NCBI RefSeq assembly: GCF_051020955.1
Contig: NC_135013.1
Coordinates: forward strand, 3,254,501-3,318,500
DNA length: 64,000 nucleotides
DNA from: Megalopta genalis
Lineage: Eukaryota > Arthropoda > Insecta > Hymenoptera > Halictidae
Direction of reading: 5' to 3'
The notes beneath the pieces were generated by a model. It ran no database searches. It worked only from the letters and a program-made list of their open reading frames with translations, and was not told the origin of the DNA. Positions 10,485 through 21,987 of this stretch are shown here, piece after piece (position 1 is the stretch's first letter; the number at the start of each line of letters is the position of its first letter). Position numbers and translations under genes: made by a program.

Positions 10485-11482
10485 CTGTGAAATATTTGGC
10501 GGATATCCATTTTTGAATCTAATTCCAACGATTCTGAGTCTGCGAGTAAACTCGGTATGCGCGTCTTTTATACGTCTAATATTAGCAAATAAATAATTAA
10601 TTGAATTTGAGCAAACAAACTTGACGCGTCTCTCCCACTACAAATACAAAGTTAATTACGCTCGGAACTAAAGAAAATACACAGTAGTTGTCTGGTCCAC
10701 GGTAACCGGCACCGTCGCGTCCCAACGCGAAGCAGTGCGCGCCGTCGCCGCCCCCGCAGTTCCCGCGGCTTTCGTTTCCTTATGATTCCCGGAGAGAGAG
10801 AGGGTGTCTTTGAAATTTTCATATATTATGCAAACACCGCGTCCGTGCTCGGTCCCAGTCTTTTTTGCCATCGCTTTTATTTATCCTTGCCTCGTACTTT
10901 CGACGTTTCCCTTCGTTCTCTCCCCCCCCCCCGTTCCTTTCGTCGCCGTCCAATCTCCTCTCCTGTCCACCCCACCCCCTCGTCCCTCCGCGCCGCGCCG
11001 GGTCGCGCCGGGAACCGTCACGTATTTTTAGGTTGCTTCCGCTCCGCTGACGATCCGGTCTCCTGCTAACGAATTTCAACCTGATTCGGCAGCCAGCCGA
11101 ACGAACCTGACGGACTGTTATGAATGAAACTCCGGGTCCTCGGATCGTCTTATTCCCTTTCCCGTTCCAAGCATTAACCTCTCGCCGAGATAGGGGCACG
11201 CTCCACGAGTCCGCTCTATCGATCGCCCGATGATTTCGTTAGCCGAACTGCAGGAAGTCGCGGGGGAATTGCATTTTGGGCGTAGACACGATCAACGGGC
11301 CTTTGTAAATGATTTTCTAGCGCGACGTTGCTACGAGGTCTTCTATGTTCCAATTCTGCGCCGCCGAGACAGGCCTGTCTCGTTTTACGAACGATCTAAT
11401 TGGATTCCGTCGATACGATCTCTGTGCAGAATTTGTATGCGACATATGCGCGAAACGTATACTATTGTATAACGTATACATA
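10485..11482. other. single-copy stretch, GC-rich 10690-11230
   Basis: Includes a C run at 10921-10930 and C/T-rich DNA to ~10990. Five overlapping frames on both strands at 10780-11200 have no recognisable domains. No gene is supported. Confidence 0.5.
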
Positions 11483-11484
11483 TA

Positions 11485-11804
11485 CAGGGAGTCCCAAAAA
11501 TGTCGAGTAATCCGGAAGCGGATGATTCCTGAGGTCATTTGAAGCAACTTTTTCCTTTACGAAAATCTTCTACGAGTCTTCGTTCACGAGTCATTTGCGA
11601 AAAACACTGACCAATGAGAGATCGTGCACGCCTGACGCTCCGCCCAAGCGGCCACTGTCGCCGCGTCAGACGCCACTGGTCAGCGTTTTGCGCAAATAAC
11701 TCGCGAACGAAGCCGCGGATTGGATTTTCGCTAAGGAAAAAGTTACTGCAAATGAGCTCGCGAACCCTCATTTGCAAATTGCGAGTCATTTCTGGGACAC
11801 TCTG
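11485..11804. mobile_element. family A foldback MITE, copy A2 (320 bp)
   Basis: TA flanks (11483-11484, 11805-11806). Ends are CAGGGAGTCCCAAAAATGTC and, reversed, CAGAGTGTCCCAGAAATG. It is shorter than the 365 bp type and its arms are more diverged, so it is older or deleted in the core. One perfect RRCCAATSRG site (GACCAATGAG) remains in the left half. Confidence 0.9.
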
Positions 11805-11806
11805 TA

Positions 11807-13031
11807 TACGAAAACATATTGCGAAATATACGCGGGACAATGAATATTGTTTGCGTAACTGTAATTTTGTCGACGATTTTTTACGGTAAGCTGATATCAT
11901 TTCTCGCTGGAGATTAATTTGAAAGCTGAGAAGAATATATTTTCGACATCGCAGAACGTAATTGGTGCCTCTGTGTGTACTCTTTCTACATTGTTCCAAA
12001 TGTCCATTAATTCCCTCTGTTCCCTTGATAATGAGTTACGTACAGAATTGTATAGAATTGCACAGAATTGTACAGGGTTTTGTTAAAATATCAAAGCCCC
12101 GATTGAAAAGTAATTTTTAAATTATAGCAGTCTTTTTCAGCAATCCCGGCGCAACCCCTATTCGCAGCAATCCGAAATTTGGCATTTCCGGGAGAAATGA
12201 CCGTAGTGATAAATTTCCGGTAAACCGGTCTACGATAAACGGTTCGAGCCTAACTATTAATTATCGGTGATTTGCGCGCGTTAATTGACATTGTAAGGGA
12301 TTTATTTTAGCTATAAATAGTGCACGATCGGTTGCGATGCGGTTTGATATATGATATCGATTTTACATATTAATGTAGAGAGGATTTAGTTTATTAATAC
12401 AAAGCTCGTGTTCGCGTTGCGGCGTTTTAATCGGCAGGGTCGATCGAACGACATCGATCCATCAGAATCTAACCATTCTCATCGTTTTGCAAACGAACTT
12501 GTCTTTTCTCCGAAATTGTTAAAACTTAACGAACAATCTACGCGGTCGCTGAACCTCCGTTAACATTTCAGAAACATTGTTTTCGAAACGAAGATTCGCG
12601 TAAAACTTTTTTTTACAAACGGCGCGGGCAATTTGCATATACAGTCCGTTCGGAGGTCACCGTATTATAGTGAATAATTGCTGGTGTTATAATAAATGTA
12701 TGCTGCAACGTAGTTGGTTCTGACGGTATAATGAGTCATAACTCGTAATGAACATTAGCGGCACAGTCTCATTAATAAACATTAAACCCTTCGCAATAAC
12801 GGCCAAGTTAAATATTCGGACGTCAGATTTTTATATTTATCGTCGTTGCCAAACAATTTTCTGTAATCTCCGCGCTCGCTCTTGTTCTTTTAAAAATCTC
12901 GCATATATGCATATCGCAATAAAGAACGCGAATGGGAAAAGGATCTTCAACACCTCCGCCGCGAAGACCGCGGAAGCAAATTATTCAAAGCCAAAGGGCG
13001 AACACTAAGCCGACGTCATACATATGCAATA
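11807..13031. other. single-copy stretch, moderately AT-rich
   Basis: Apart from the E3 fragment, no repeat or gene is evident. A TACAGAATTGTATAGAATTG-type short repeat lies at 12040-12075. Short frames at 12748-13135 are not convincing. Confidence 0.5.
12140..12203 (-). repeat. family E dispersed repeat, copy 3
   Basis: The reverse complement matches copy 2: ATTTCTCCCGGAAATGCC, then AAATTTCGGATTGCTGCGAA. It ends next to TA at 12204-12205, consistent with a short TA-flanked mobile element. Confidence 0.65.
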
Positions 13032-13033
13032 TA

Positions 13034-13398
13034 CAGGGTATCCCAAAAATGTCTCGCAATCCGAAAGTGGCGGGTTTCTCGGGTCATTCGAAGCAACTTT
13101 TTCCTTTACAAAAATTTTCTTCGTGGCACCGTTAACGAGTTATTAACGAAAAACGGTGACCAATGAGAGGCGAGCTCGGCTGGCGCGAGGCGACCGAGCC
13201 AATGAGCGGAACTGGGCTTCGCGCGCTGATTGGCTGGGCCGCCTCGCGTCAGCTGTACTCGATTCTTATAGGTCGCTATTTTTCGTTAATAACTCGTTAA
13301 CGGTGCCTCGGAGAACATTTTTGTAAAGGAAGAAGTTGCTTCAAATGATCCGAGGAACCCGCCGTTTCCGGATTGCGAGACATTTTTGGCACACCCTG
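13034..13398. mobile_element. family A foldback MITE, copy A3 (365 bp)
   Basis: TA flanks at 13032-13033 and 13399-13400. Ends are CAGGGTATCCCAAAAATG and, reversed, CAGGGTGTGCCAAAAATG. Three perfect RRCCAATSRG sites lie in the core: 13158-13167 and 13197-13206 on plus, and 13226-13235 on minus. Same length as A1, A7 and A8. Confidence 0.95.
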
Positions 13399-13400
13399 TA

Positions 13401-14291
13401 CATATATACATAGTAATTTGTTATACAATTATCACGTTTTATAAGTGAAAATCGGCAGAATTCCTAGGTGTACGATTCCGAGTGACATCAGAAACCATTT
13501 TTTACCGCGTTCGGCGTGCGACGCGCAGATCTTCCAGACACCGAAGATCGCAAATACTCAAGATCTCGAAGATCCCAGGAAACTCCGTGATTCCCGACGA
13601 GGTTCCCGAAGATTCAGGCTCGCGGAACTTTTAAACCCATAGAGGAATGCCAAAACAGTCTGACAACGTCTCGGAATCTGCTTAGTTTGTTCGAAACATT
13701 CGCGAGAGACTTCGCCGAAGTTCCATCAGTGGCGGCGCGTCATCGCCCCCCCCCCCACTCCACCAGCCTCCCACTCTTTCCTTAGTCTTCTCGGCCGGCG
13801 AAGGAGAAAGAAGTCGAATGAACCGTAAGCCCGTGAACTCGTCGTCGGGGGATCGGGGCGGCGGCCAATCACGATCCGCGTTATATCGGAGCGCGGCGGG
13901 GGCTTAATTCGCGAGCCGCCGGCGAGAAGTTGCTCGTCGTTCGTCGTGAATAATCGGGATCCCGGGGTTGTGCGGCGTCGCCGCGGCGACTTTATGTTGT
14001 CCAGAAGCGCGGCCGAAGGTGGCAAACCATCCATTACGGATCATTATCGAGCCCCTGATTTATAATCCCCATGGGCTCGATCTTAATAGCGGATCAGCTT
14101 TCGGTGCCCTATCGCCTGACCCCTAAATCCGCGTCTCTGTTCAACCTCGAACGCGTGTTTGCGTAGATCCCTTCCATATTGCGCCGTGCATTCGATTATT
14201 ATGTCGTTGCAATCCGCTACTATGTTGACGTCGTTTCAAAAAATTTTTTTAATAGTTCAGCTTTTTAAAATATTGTGCCGGAAACATTTAG
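13401..14291. other. GC-rich single-copy stretch
   Basis: A GAAGATC/AAGATCTC phrase recurs between 13527 and 13615. A 102-codon minus frame (13726-14034) spans a C run at 13747-13756 and has no recognisable domain. A hairpin with arms ATCGAGCCC/GGGCTCGAT (around 14046-14081) encloses TATAATCCCC. No gene is supported. Confidence 0.5.
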
Positions 14292-14486
14292 CACTAGATT
14301 TACGGAACACGTAAACACGACGGGTCATTAATTTTTTAATTTACGATTATTCAGATCGTGAAGATATGTTTACGAGTCATTTGTTCAATTTATATATTAC
14401 TTACGGCAAATGTTAAAGATCAGGATATATGTTTTATTGTTACTTTTATAAATTGATATAAAACGGCTGTTTTTTGTAAATCTAGT
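14292..14486. mobile_element. family G MITE, copy G1 (~195 bp)
   Basis: Ends are CACTAGATTTAC (after TTAG) and, reversed, GACTAGATTTAC. The right half matches, in reverse, the sequence interrupted by A8 at 37.0-37.5 kb. Ends resemble piggyBac-type CACTAG termini with decayed TTAA flanks. Confidence 0.7.
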
Positions 14487-14539
14487 CTTGATGACATGGG
14501 GAATGTTAAAATTTAAAAAACGGTGGGAGCTTAATTGTC

Positions 14540-14842
14540 AATCCAATATAATAATAATTATATTATATAAATTATATTTATTATAATTATATTATACTTA
14601 CATTTAATATTATAATTATTATATTTATTTTATATGTATTATAATTATATTATATTTATTATAACTATATTATATTTACGTATTATATTATAATTATATT
14701 TATTTTATATGTATTATAATTATATTATATTTATATATTATGTTATAATTAATATATTTATATTATATTTATTATAACTATATTTATTTTATATGTATTA
14801 TAATTATATTATTTTTATATATTATATTATAATTATATTATT
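14540..14842. repeat. AT-only TTATAATTATATT repeat
   Basis: About 300 bp of A/T only, with blocks of TTATTTTATATGTATTATAA recurring roughly every 60-110 bp. Low-complexity repeat. Confidence 0.9.
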
Positions 14843-14894
14843 AATCACAAAATGCACCCCAACGTGCAATTCTCTTTTAAATCGAAAATAGCGA

Positions 14895-15012
14895 CAAAAA
14901 TAACTTCGACAATCGGTAACTATACAAAAATATCTAAGTATCTCCTCTGCCCAAATTGTCCATTTTTGTGCACAAAGATAGCCAACAATAAATTCGGGAG
15001 AATTGACCGTAT
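14895..15012. repeat. family C fragment
   Basis: Half of a family C foldback: GACAATCGGTAACTAT loop sequence, then TATCTCCTCT, CCAAATTGTCCATTTTTGTG and a decayed terminus GGGAGAATTGACCG before TA (15011-15012). Only one arm is present. Confidence 0.7.
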
Positions 15013-15634
15013 TTCGAGTTCCTGTTTCACTCGAAACGACGACACAATCGCAGATCGGAAATGTAAAGTGACTGGAGGAAGGCTCGATTCAAAATCCATA
15101 TTGTGGACCGAGACCTCTCGTTCGTCGTGCGAACGAACTTCGTGAAACGTCGTCGTTCGCCGACTTCGCGAACACTGTCGTAGAATCGACTGCACGGTGA
15201 CTGCGGTACAATCGTTTCTCCGGTCGGCGTAACCTCGTTGTCCCCGGTCTCTCGGAAGTAGCACTGATCACCCCGGAAAGTTCGAACTCGGTCGGGGCGA
15301 GCCGGGAATCGGCCGGCGAACAGCCGCGATAAAAATGGAAATGTCCCCGGGACGATATTTATAACTGGCGCATTAACGTTTCCGCGGATCCACCGTGGAA
15401 ATTCAAATGGCCGCCGTTTCCACGCGTCGTTGCGGCCCCCGGTTTTTGCTCTCGCGCCGCGTCGTTCAGCGCCGAGTTCGAGGAATCGAAGAAAATGGAA
15501 GAAGAAAAGATTTGGCAAAGTAGATATTGAAGAAAAAGGCGAAAAAATGAAGATCGTTGGTTAACGAAAATGACGCGATCGTTTCGCGGTGGCGCGTCCG
15601 AGAGACGCGGCTACGCCAATGTGTCTTCGTCGAG
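15013..15634. other. GC-rich single-copy stretch
   Basis: Opposing frames (up to 163 codons, minus strand) overlap in several phases with no recognisable domain. I see no splice or promoter arrangement that would support a gene. Confidence 0.45.
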
Positions 15635-15638
15635 TTAA

Positions 15639-16628
15639 CCCTTTGCCCTTCGAGCGGCGACACTGAGGCACCGCAAAAAATTATTATATCAACGCTAAAA
15701 TTGTTATATCACCGTTAAAATTCTTATATCACGTTCCAAGATCATTCTTATATTATATCAAAAAAAAAAGTTTAGATTTAAAAGATTGTTGAAAGCATAA
15801 CTGTTGCATAAGTCTTAAGAATCAATTTTATGTGCATAAAATGCACTTTATCGTATAAAATGATAAAATAATAAAATGATAAATTGATAAAATAACAAAA
15901 TGATAAAATGACAAAATAGTTAAATGATAAAATAATAAAATGATAAATTGTTAAATTGATAAAATGACAAAATGGTAAAATGATAAAATAATATTATAAA
16001 ATGGTAAAATGATAAAATAATAAAATGGTAAAATGATAAATTGTTAAATTGATAAAATGATAAATTGATAAAATGATAAATTGATAAAATGATAAAAGAA
16101 TAAAATGATAAAATAATAAGTTGATAAAATGATAAAATGGTAAAATGATAAAATAATAAAATGAGTCGCAGGACTCAGTTTTATATGCATAAAATGTACT
16201 TTGCCGTATAAAATAATAAATTGATAAAATGGTAAAATGATAAATTGATAAATTGATGAATTGATAAAGGAATAAAATGATAAATTGATAAAATGATAAA
16301 ATGATAGAATGGTAAAATGATAAAATAATAAAATAAGTCGTAGGACTCAGTTTTATATGCATAAAATGCACTTTGCCGTATAAAATAATAAATTGATAAA
16401 ATGGTAAAATGATAAAATGATAAAAGGATAAAATGATAAATCGATAAAATGATAAAAGGATAAAATGATAAAAGGATAAAATGATAAATTGATGAATTGA
16501 TAAATTGGTAAAATGATAAAGTGATAAATGGATAAAATGATAAATTGGTAAAATGATAAATTGATAAAATGATAAAATCAGAAAAATTATTTCAAACTCA
16601 CAGTAAAAATACCTTCGAGCGCAAAGTT
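15639..16628. mobile_element. family B piggyBac-like element B2 with internal array (990 bp)
   Basis: Left end after TTAA (15635-15638) is CCCTTTGCCCTTCGAG followed by the family core (GAGGCACCGC, TTATATCACG, CATAAAATGCACTTT). The right end TTCGAGCGCAAAG is followed by TT and TTAA (16629-16632). Normal family members are ~245 bp. This copy is enlarged about fourfold by a tandem array replacing the segment after GTATAAAATG. Confidence 0.85.
15858..16580. repeat. GATAAAATG/GATAAATTG array inside B2
   Basis: A roughly 7-10 bp step repeat (GATAAAATGATAAATTGATA style). It is interrupted twice by a longer block containing ACTCAGTTTTATATGCATAA and TTTGCCGTATAAAATAATAA (near 16165-16225 and 16338-16395), which is itself B core sequence. 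The array therefore seems to have grown from the element's own ATAAAATG motif. The 246-codon minus frame across it is a repeat artefact rich in Phe, Ile, Tyr and His. Confidence 0.9.
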
Positions 16629-16632
16629 TTAA

Positions 16633-17260
16633 AAAACGGTTTCGTCGTTCCGCGACATTCCGCGCGCTCGTCGTTGCGTCGCGATTCGCGCGGACGGGCG
16701 TTTCGCGCGTCTCTCCTCCCTTTTTCGTTCGCATCGCGGCCGAGAGAATTCGTTGCGCGGATTTTCGACGGCGGCGACGAGCCTGCTAACGACGCCGTTT
16801 CTACTCGCGTGGAATTTATGGGTGTCGGTGACACACGGCCGGCGAACGCGCGCCCGCGATGCTGAGCCGTGCTCCATCCGATGTCGGATCGGTCCGATCG
16901 AACGGAAAGCACGGATACCGATCGACCGGGACACGGATTATTAGAAACGAGCGTCGTTAATTATCGGCGGTGATCGATCGCCAGCACCCGGCTTCGTTGC
17001 GGGACAGGGGACGGAATAAGAACCGGAAGTCGCGCGACGTCTCCGATGCCGGCCGATCCTGCGCGACTGCCACGTGATCGACGTTTCCTCGGACGCATTG
17101 TTCTCGGTCTTCCCTGGCCAATCTCGATCTGCTTTGTTGATCCGAGTCTTCGATTGTAATGGCGAATGCCTGACATTCTGTCCGCCGCGCCGACTGCCTT
17201 GAAAACAACAGCGAATTCGATTGTTTTGTCGAGTCGGTCGGAAAGTGTTCTTTCGAGAGA
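16633..17260. other. GC-rich single-copy stretch
   Basis: Seven overlapping frames on both strands, none with recognisable domains. CpG-dense from 16640 to 16960. No gene is supported. A promoter or untranslated exon is possible. Confidence 0.45.
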
Positions 17261-18420
17261 ATAATCGCATCTTCTTGAATTGTCTATTTTTTTGTACAAT
17301 CGGAGCGTCAATTAGGGAGAATTTATTGTACGCCGTTTCTACTTCTAAGATTCCATAAATGTCTCGTTTCTACTTCGTCCGATGCAAATTGTTACAGCTT
17401 CCCGCGTGCCGTGTTTCCGAACAATTTTTTCAACGAAAATGAATTATACAGTAAAAAGGTAGAGATTTCAGGCTTTAAAATGAGTTTAGTTTTGTTGTTC
17501 CACGATTTTTGTTCACGAAGTTACAGTATTTTGAATATCGTCGATGTTTCGGAGGTTAGAAATTTTGCGCATAGTCTGGAACGAGGTTTCCCATTTCTGC
17601 GTCGCAAATTGTTAAAAAAATCGACGGATGACTTCCGAAAGTAGACACTTCGGGCTTTAAAATGAGCCGAGTTCCATCGTTGTACGATCATTTTGCACAA
17701 AGTTACAGCTGTTCGAATATAAGTAATTTCTTTGAAAATTTGGAACCTCGACAAAAGTAGTGGACGGCTCGTTTTTATAGTTACCGATTGTCGACAACTA
17801 TAAAAACGAGCCGCAAGGCTCGAATAATCGTGTCTCCTCTTCCCAAATTATCTATTTTTCTGTACAATCGGAGCGTCAATTAGGGAGAATTTATTGTACG
17901 CCGTTTCTAATTCTAAGATTCCATAAATGTCTCGTTTCTACTTCGTCCGATGTAAATTGTTACAGCTTCCCGCGTGCCGTGTCTCCGAACAATTTTTCCG
18001 ACGAAGATGAATTACACAGTAAAGAAGTAGAGATTTCAGGCTTTAAAATGAGTTTAGTTTCGTTGTTCCACGGTTTTTGTTCACGAAGTTACAGTATTTT
18101 GAATATCGTCGATGTTTCGGAGGTTAGAAATTTTGCGCAAAGTCTGGAACGAGGTTTCCCATTTCTGCGTCGCAAATTGTTAAAAAAATCGACGGATGAT
18201 CTCCGAAAGTAGACACTTCGGGCTTAAAAATGAGCCGAGTTCCACTGTTGTACGATCATTTTGCACAAAGTTATAGCCGTTCGAATATCAACAAATTTTT
18301 CGAAAATTTGAAACTTCGACGAAAGTAGTGGACGGCTCGTTTTCATAATCGCATCTTCGCCTCCGTAATTGTCCAGTTTTGTGCGCAATCTGAGCGCGAA
18401 TTAGGGAGAAATTACACTGT
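17261..18420 (+). repeat. composite C + M repeat, two tandem copies of 568 bp
   Basis: The phrase CAATCGGAGCGTCAATTAGG occurs at 17297 and 17865, giving a 568 bp period. Each copy contains a C arm, the conserved junction TACGCCGTTTCTA, and two M modules with GGCTTTAAAATGAG. A foldback loop CGATTGTCGACAACTATAAA links the copies (17788-17807). The right end closes with GAGAAATTACACTG (to 18419), a C-type terminus. The left end is truncated inside an arm. Confidence 0.85.
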
Positions 18421-19597
18421 CCATAGAATTTTAACAATATTCCACAATTCTGATAATTGCACTATTTTCAACTTGGAATTATTAAAAGAGCCAACGTATT
18501 TTAACTTCATTTCGGTGGCTCGAACCTAATAGCGCGATCATGCGATCGTTTCGCGTTTCTATTTTCAAGAAATTCTTCTTCTCAAAGTTTCTTGACGGTT
18601 TCGGTTCTTCTCAAAGCTTCCCGCGAAACACGCGCGAGATAAGTTTGTCGAACGCGAGAACACGGCAGTGTTCGTTCCGATGGAACGAAAATTACGTTCG
18701 TAAATCTCTTTGCGTCTGATTTCCTTTGGCGTTTGTATCCCGCAAGGCTTTCTGATTCGACCGGAACCCCAAGAAAATCGCGCTGTTTTCACGGCTTTGT
18801 GTTCTCGTTTCATTTTCCATAGCGAAAGGACCGATTGTTCTAGAAATTCCGATATGGAAGCACGTTCGAGTCACACGAACACTATACAGTCGGTATCATA
18901 AAGCTTTATAATCCTTTCGCTTGCTGCATTAATTATATTTCTGTCGGGCGATAATTAACAGCCGCACGTTTCAATGGAAGATACCGGCTCGATTATTGTC
19001 ACGTACGGCGATAATGAAATTTTCTACGATTCAACTTGTCCACGTTGAACTATAAAAATTCAAACGTAAAGATTGAAAATTGAAACGTAAAAATTTCTCT
19101 GTCACGCGCATCGATTATCGGCGCCTCTGCGCGAGACTGTATTTTCAATACTCTTTTTAATACTCGATTCGCCGAGTTCTGCTTTATTAGTATCCCATAT
19201 TATTTCCACGTGTTCGTGGGCTCGTTATTGTCCCTTATTATTACTTCTCGTTATTACGTGAACTCGTTCGTGTAACGCGCGTTCACGAATTTGTTTGCAG
19301 GTGCCGTGAATAATAACGGGAATCGTAATACATACATTCGCGCATTAACGTTTTAAAGAGTGTTTTAAATTAGTCATTGTTCAGAACGTAAATATACTCC
19401 GGCAACACTGATACGTTACGGGCGATAATGTAAAAATGCAAATACAGCTGCGAAGGATTAAATTATTCTTTCGTAGATCTGATTGAGAACATGCTCGAAA
19501 AATTATCGTGACGTGTTTGAAAAATTACCATGATGTATTTGAAAACAAAAAGCAGTTCCTCCAAAAAGTAAGTTCCTTTTCCTTTTCCAAATATTAA
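18421..19597. other. single-copy stretch, balanced composition
   Basis: No repeat stands out except short self-similar phrases (GAAACGTAAAAATT near 19050-19100; CGTTATTACGTGAACTCGTT near 19250). Frames are short. No gene is supported. Confidence 0.5.
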
Positions 19598-20837
19598 CCA
19601 GTCAGCTGTGCTCGACGAGTATACTCGTCATAGAGAAGCGGCAGAATTTTGTGTCACGACGAGTATATTCATCGTGGAGAAGCGACAGAATTTTGTGTCA
19701 TGACGAGTATACTCGTCATGAAGGAATGACAGTGTTTGGTATCATGACGAGCATACTCGTTACGGAGAAATGATAGTATTTTGTGTGATGACGAGTATAC
19801 TCCTCACAGAGAAATGGCAGAATTTTGTGTCACGACGAGTATACTCGTCACAGAGAAGTGGCACTATTTTATGTTAAGACGAGTATACTCGTCACGGAGA
19901 TGCGGCAGTATTTTGTGTGATGACGAGTATACTCGTCACGGAGATGCGGCAGTACTTCGTGTCACGACGAGTATACTCGTCACGGAGAAGTGGCAATACT
20001 TTGTGTTGCGTCGAGTATACTCGTCATGGAGAAGTTTAAGTATTTTATGTCACGACGAGTATACTCATCACGGAGAAGTTTCAGTATTTTGTGTCACGAC
20101 GAGTATACTCGTTATGGAGAAATTGCAGTATTTTGTGTGATGGCGAGTATACTCGTCACAGATAAGTGGCAGTATCTTGTGCCACGACGAGTATACTCGT
20201 CATGGAGAGGTGGCAATACTTTGTGTTGCGCCGAGTATACTCGTCACGGAGAAGTTTCAGTATTTTGTGTCACGACGAGTATACTCGTCATGGAGAAATT
20301 TCAATGTTTGGTGTCATGACGAGTATACTCGTCACGCTTAAAAACTAGCGACCATTGGCTATTTAAATTGTAATTTTAGTGGAAACAAAAATGTATTCTC
20401 AAATTCCAAAATGTTTAGAATATTTTCGCGAAGATTACATTGTTATAAAAATAAGATTGTTATAAATAACATGTTATAAAAATAAGATTGTTATAAATAA
20501 CATGTTATAAATAACATTGTTATAAATAACATTATTATAAAAATAAGATTGGAACAGAATCACGATATTAATGTTCGACGTGCAAAGTGCCATTAACAGC
20601 AACAATTCGAATTTTTAACATTTATAAGTATTTGATTTTTCCCACGTTTCTCGTTTATTATATATATATATATATATAGTATATGTTAATGCTAATTGAA
20701 TAAGTAAATAATAGTAACAAAATCGTTAATTACACAAAATAAAACCGTCTTTTCGATCCAACATTTTAACAGCGATGCTTACTCTATGTTCGACGAGTAT
20801 ACTCGTCGCCGCTCGAGGATGCGCCACAGCTAGCTGA
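19598..20837 (+). mobile_element. family H element, copy H1 (1,240 bp)
   Basis: TTAA lies on both sides (19594-19597, 20838-20841). Ends share AGCTGTG close to the TTAA: CCAGTCAGCTGTG left and, reversed, TCAGCTAGCTGTGG right. Inside are a 44 bp array (left), a conserved ACCATTGGCTATTTAAATTG segment, AT-rich DNA, an AAAACCGTCTTTTCGATCCA segment, and a solo copy of the array palindrome at 20792-20807 near the right end. H3 has the same order in reverse orientation. No transposase is encoded. Confidence 0.65.
19614..20333 (+). repeat. 44 bp palindromic minisatellite of H1, 17 copies
   Basis: Seventeen units at 44 bp spacing. Each contains the perfect 16 bp palindrome GACGAGTATACTCGTC (or a one- to three-base variant) followed by ACGGAGAAGTGGCAG and TATTTTGTGTCAC. 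The palindrome is better conserved than the 28 bp linker. The long plus frames are repeat products. Confidence 0.95.
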
Positions 20838-20841
20838 TTAA

Positions 20842-21606
20842 AAAATAAACGACAATATTCTTTCACCTTTCGACGCGATTTAAACCAGCACCGCCGTCGT
20901 TGAATAAATCGCGAGGAAGACATCCGGAGGCCAATTACTCGCGATTGTGAGCACGGCGAGAACGAAATTAAGAATCGAACGGCGCCGGTTTCGTACGGGA
21001 GGTCAGTTTACCGACGAAACTCCTCGAGAAATTCGATTAACGATCGTGTAACCATCGACCGGGCCGGAGAGGCCGAGGTAAAGGGAGCAGCTCTTAATTG
21101 AAAAACTGACCGGATACCGTACCAGAAATATGTGCGAAGCCTTCGAAGGGGCTTAATTGACTTTGGCCACGGGTTCTGAGGCTGTCTACCGTGAAAAATT
21201 CGAATCACGGGATCGTCGGATGTGCGCTGTCGATGGCCGTTCTGCTCGGGGTGAAGCGAGAGAGACCGAGGCAACTGGAAAAAAAATGCTGCTACCGGCT
21301 ACATACCGACAATTACGGGCAGCCGTGAACGAGCCACGGCCGGCAACGGCAACACGAGGGACCCCCCACGCTCCGAGCTGCGCTGCCCCCGCCGCACCCC
21401 ACCACGCCCCGTCGTGCCGTACCCCGCCCCACGCCGCGCCGCGCCGTCGAAATTCCGCGATCACTGTTTCCCTGTTATTTTTCGGGTTTCGAGCGCCGCA
21501 CGGTCTCGCGCAAGTCATTTCAAACAATTTTCTTGCGCGGCCGTGAACAGAGCCGGGGGTCTGGCCGCACCGTAAATATCACCGATGATCCCTACGTAAT
21601 CGCTGT
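20842..21606. other. GC-rich single-copy stretch
   Basis: C-rich, with CCCC-spaced GCC/ACC motifs at 21360-21450. Opposing frames of 113 and 129 codons overlap one another and have no recognisable domain. No gene is supported. Confidence 0.45.
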
Positions 21607-21987
21607 TCTAATTCAATACTGAGACATTTGAAAAAGAAAACGCGACTCGGATATATTTTACTATTTCGTACCAAATTGTTATTACCATATTATTATACTA
21701 TTATTGCTATTATACTAATATATACGATAATAGTAGTATAGTTTAATAGTAATAATATATAGTAATAATCGGATAGTTAATATTATATTTGTATATAATA
21801 TTATACTATTATACTATACTATTATTTTATTGTATTTAGTATATAATATTATATATATAATATTATAGTACAGTATAGTTTAGTATAATATTATATATAT
21901 AATATTATACTAAATACTATTATTATATATTATAAATACTACTATTATACTATACTATTATTATTGTATTTAGTATAATATTATATA
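21607..21987. repeat. repeat I copy 1 with TATAATATTA array
   Basis: The first ~95 bp (CTAATTCAATACTGAGAC, AAAGAAAACGCGA, CGGATATATTTTA) match 28022-28115. An A/T-only array of TAGTATAATATTATA motifs follows, to the start of A4. The same leader precedes the same kind of array at both loci. Confidence 0.85.

Noticed and set aside
15994..16734. 246-codon minus frame.
   Set aside because: It translates the GATAAAATG array inside MITE B2 and continues into unrelated DNA.
19614..20333. CRISPR-like array: 17 identical 16 bp palindromes with 28 bp spacers.
   Set aside because: The spacers are themselves copies of one another, the sequence is eukaryotic, and no cas-like gene is present. It is a minisatellite.
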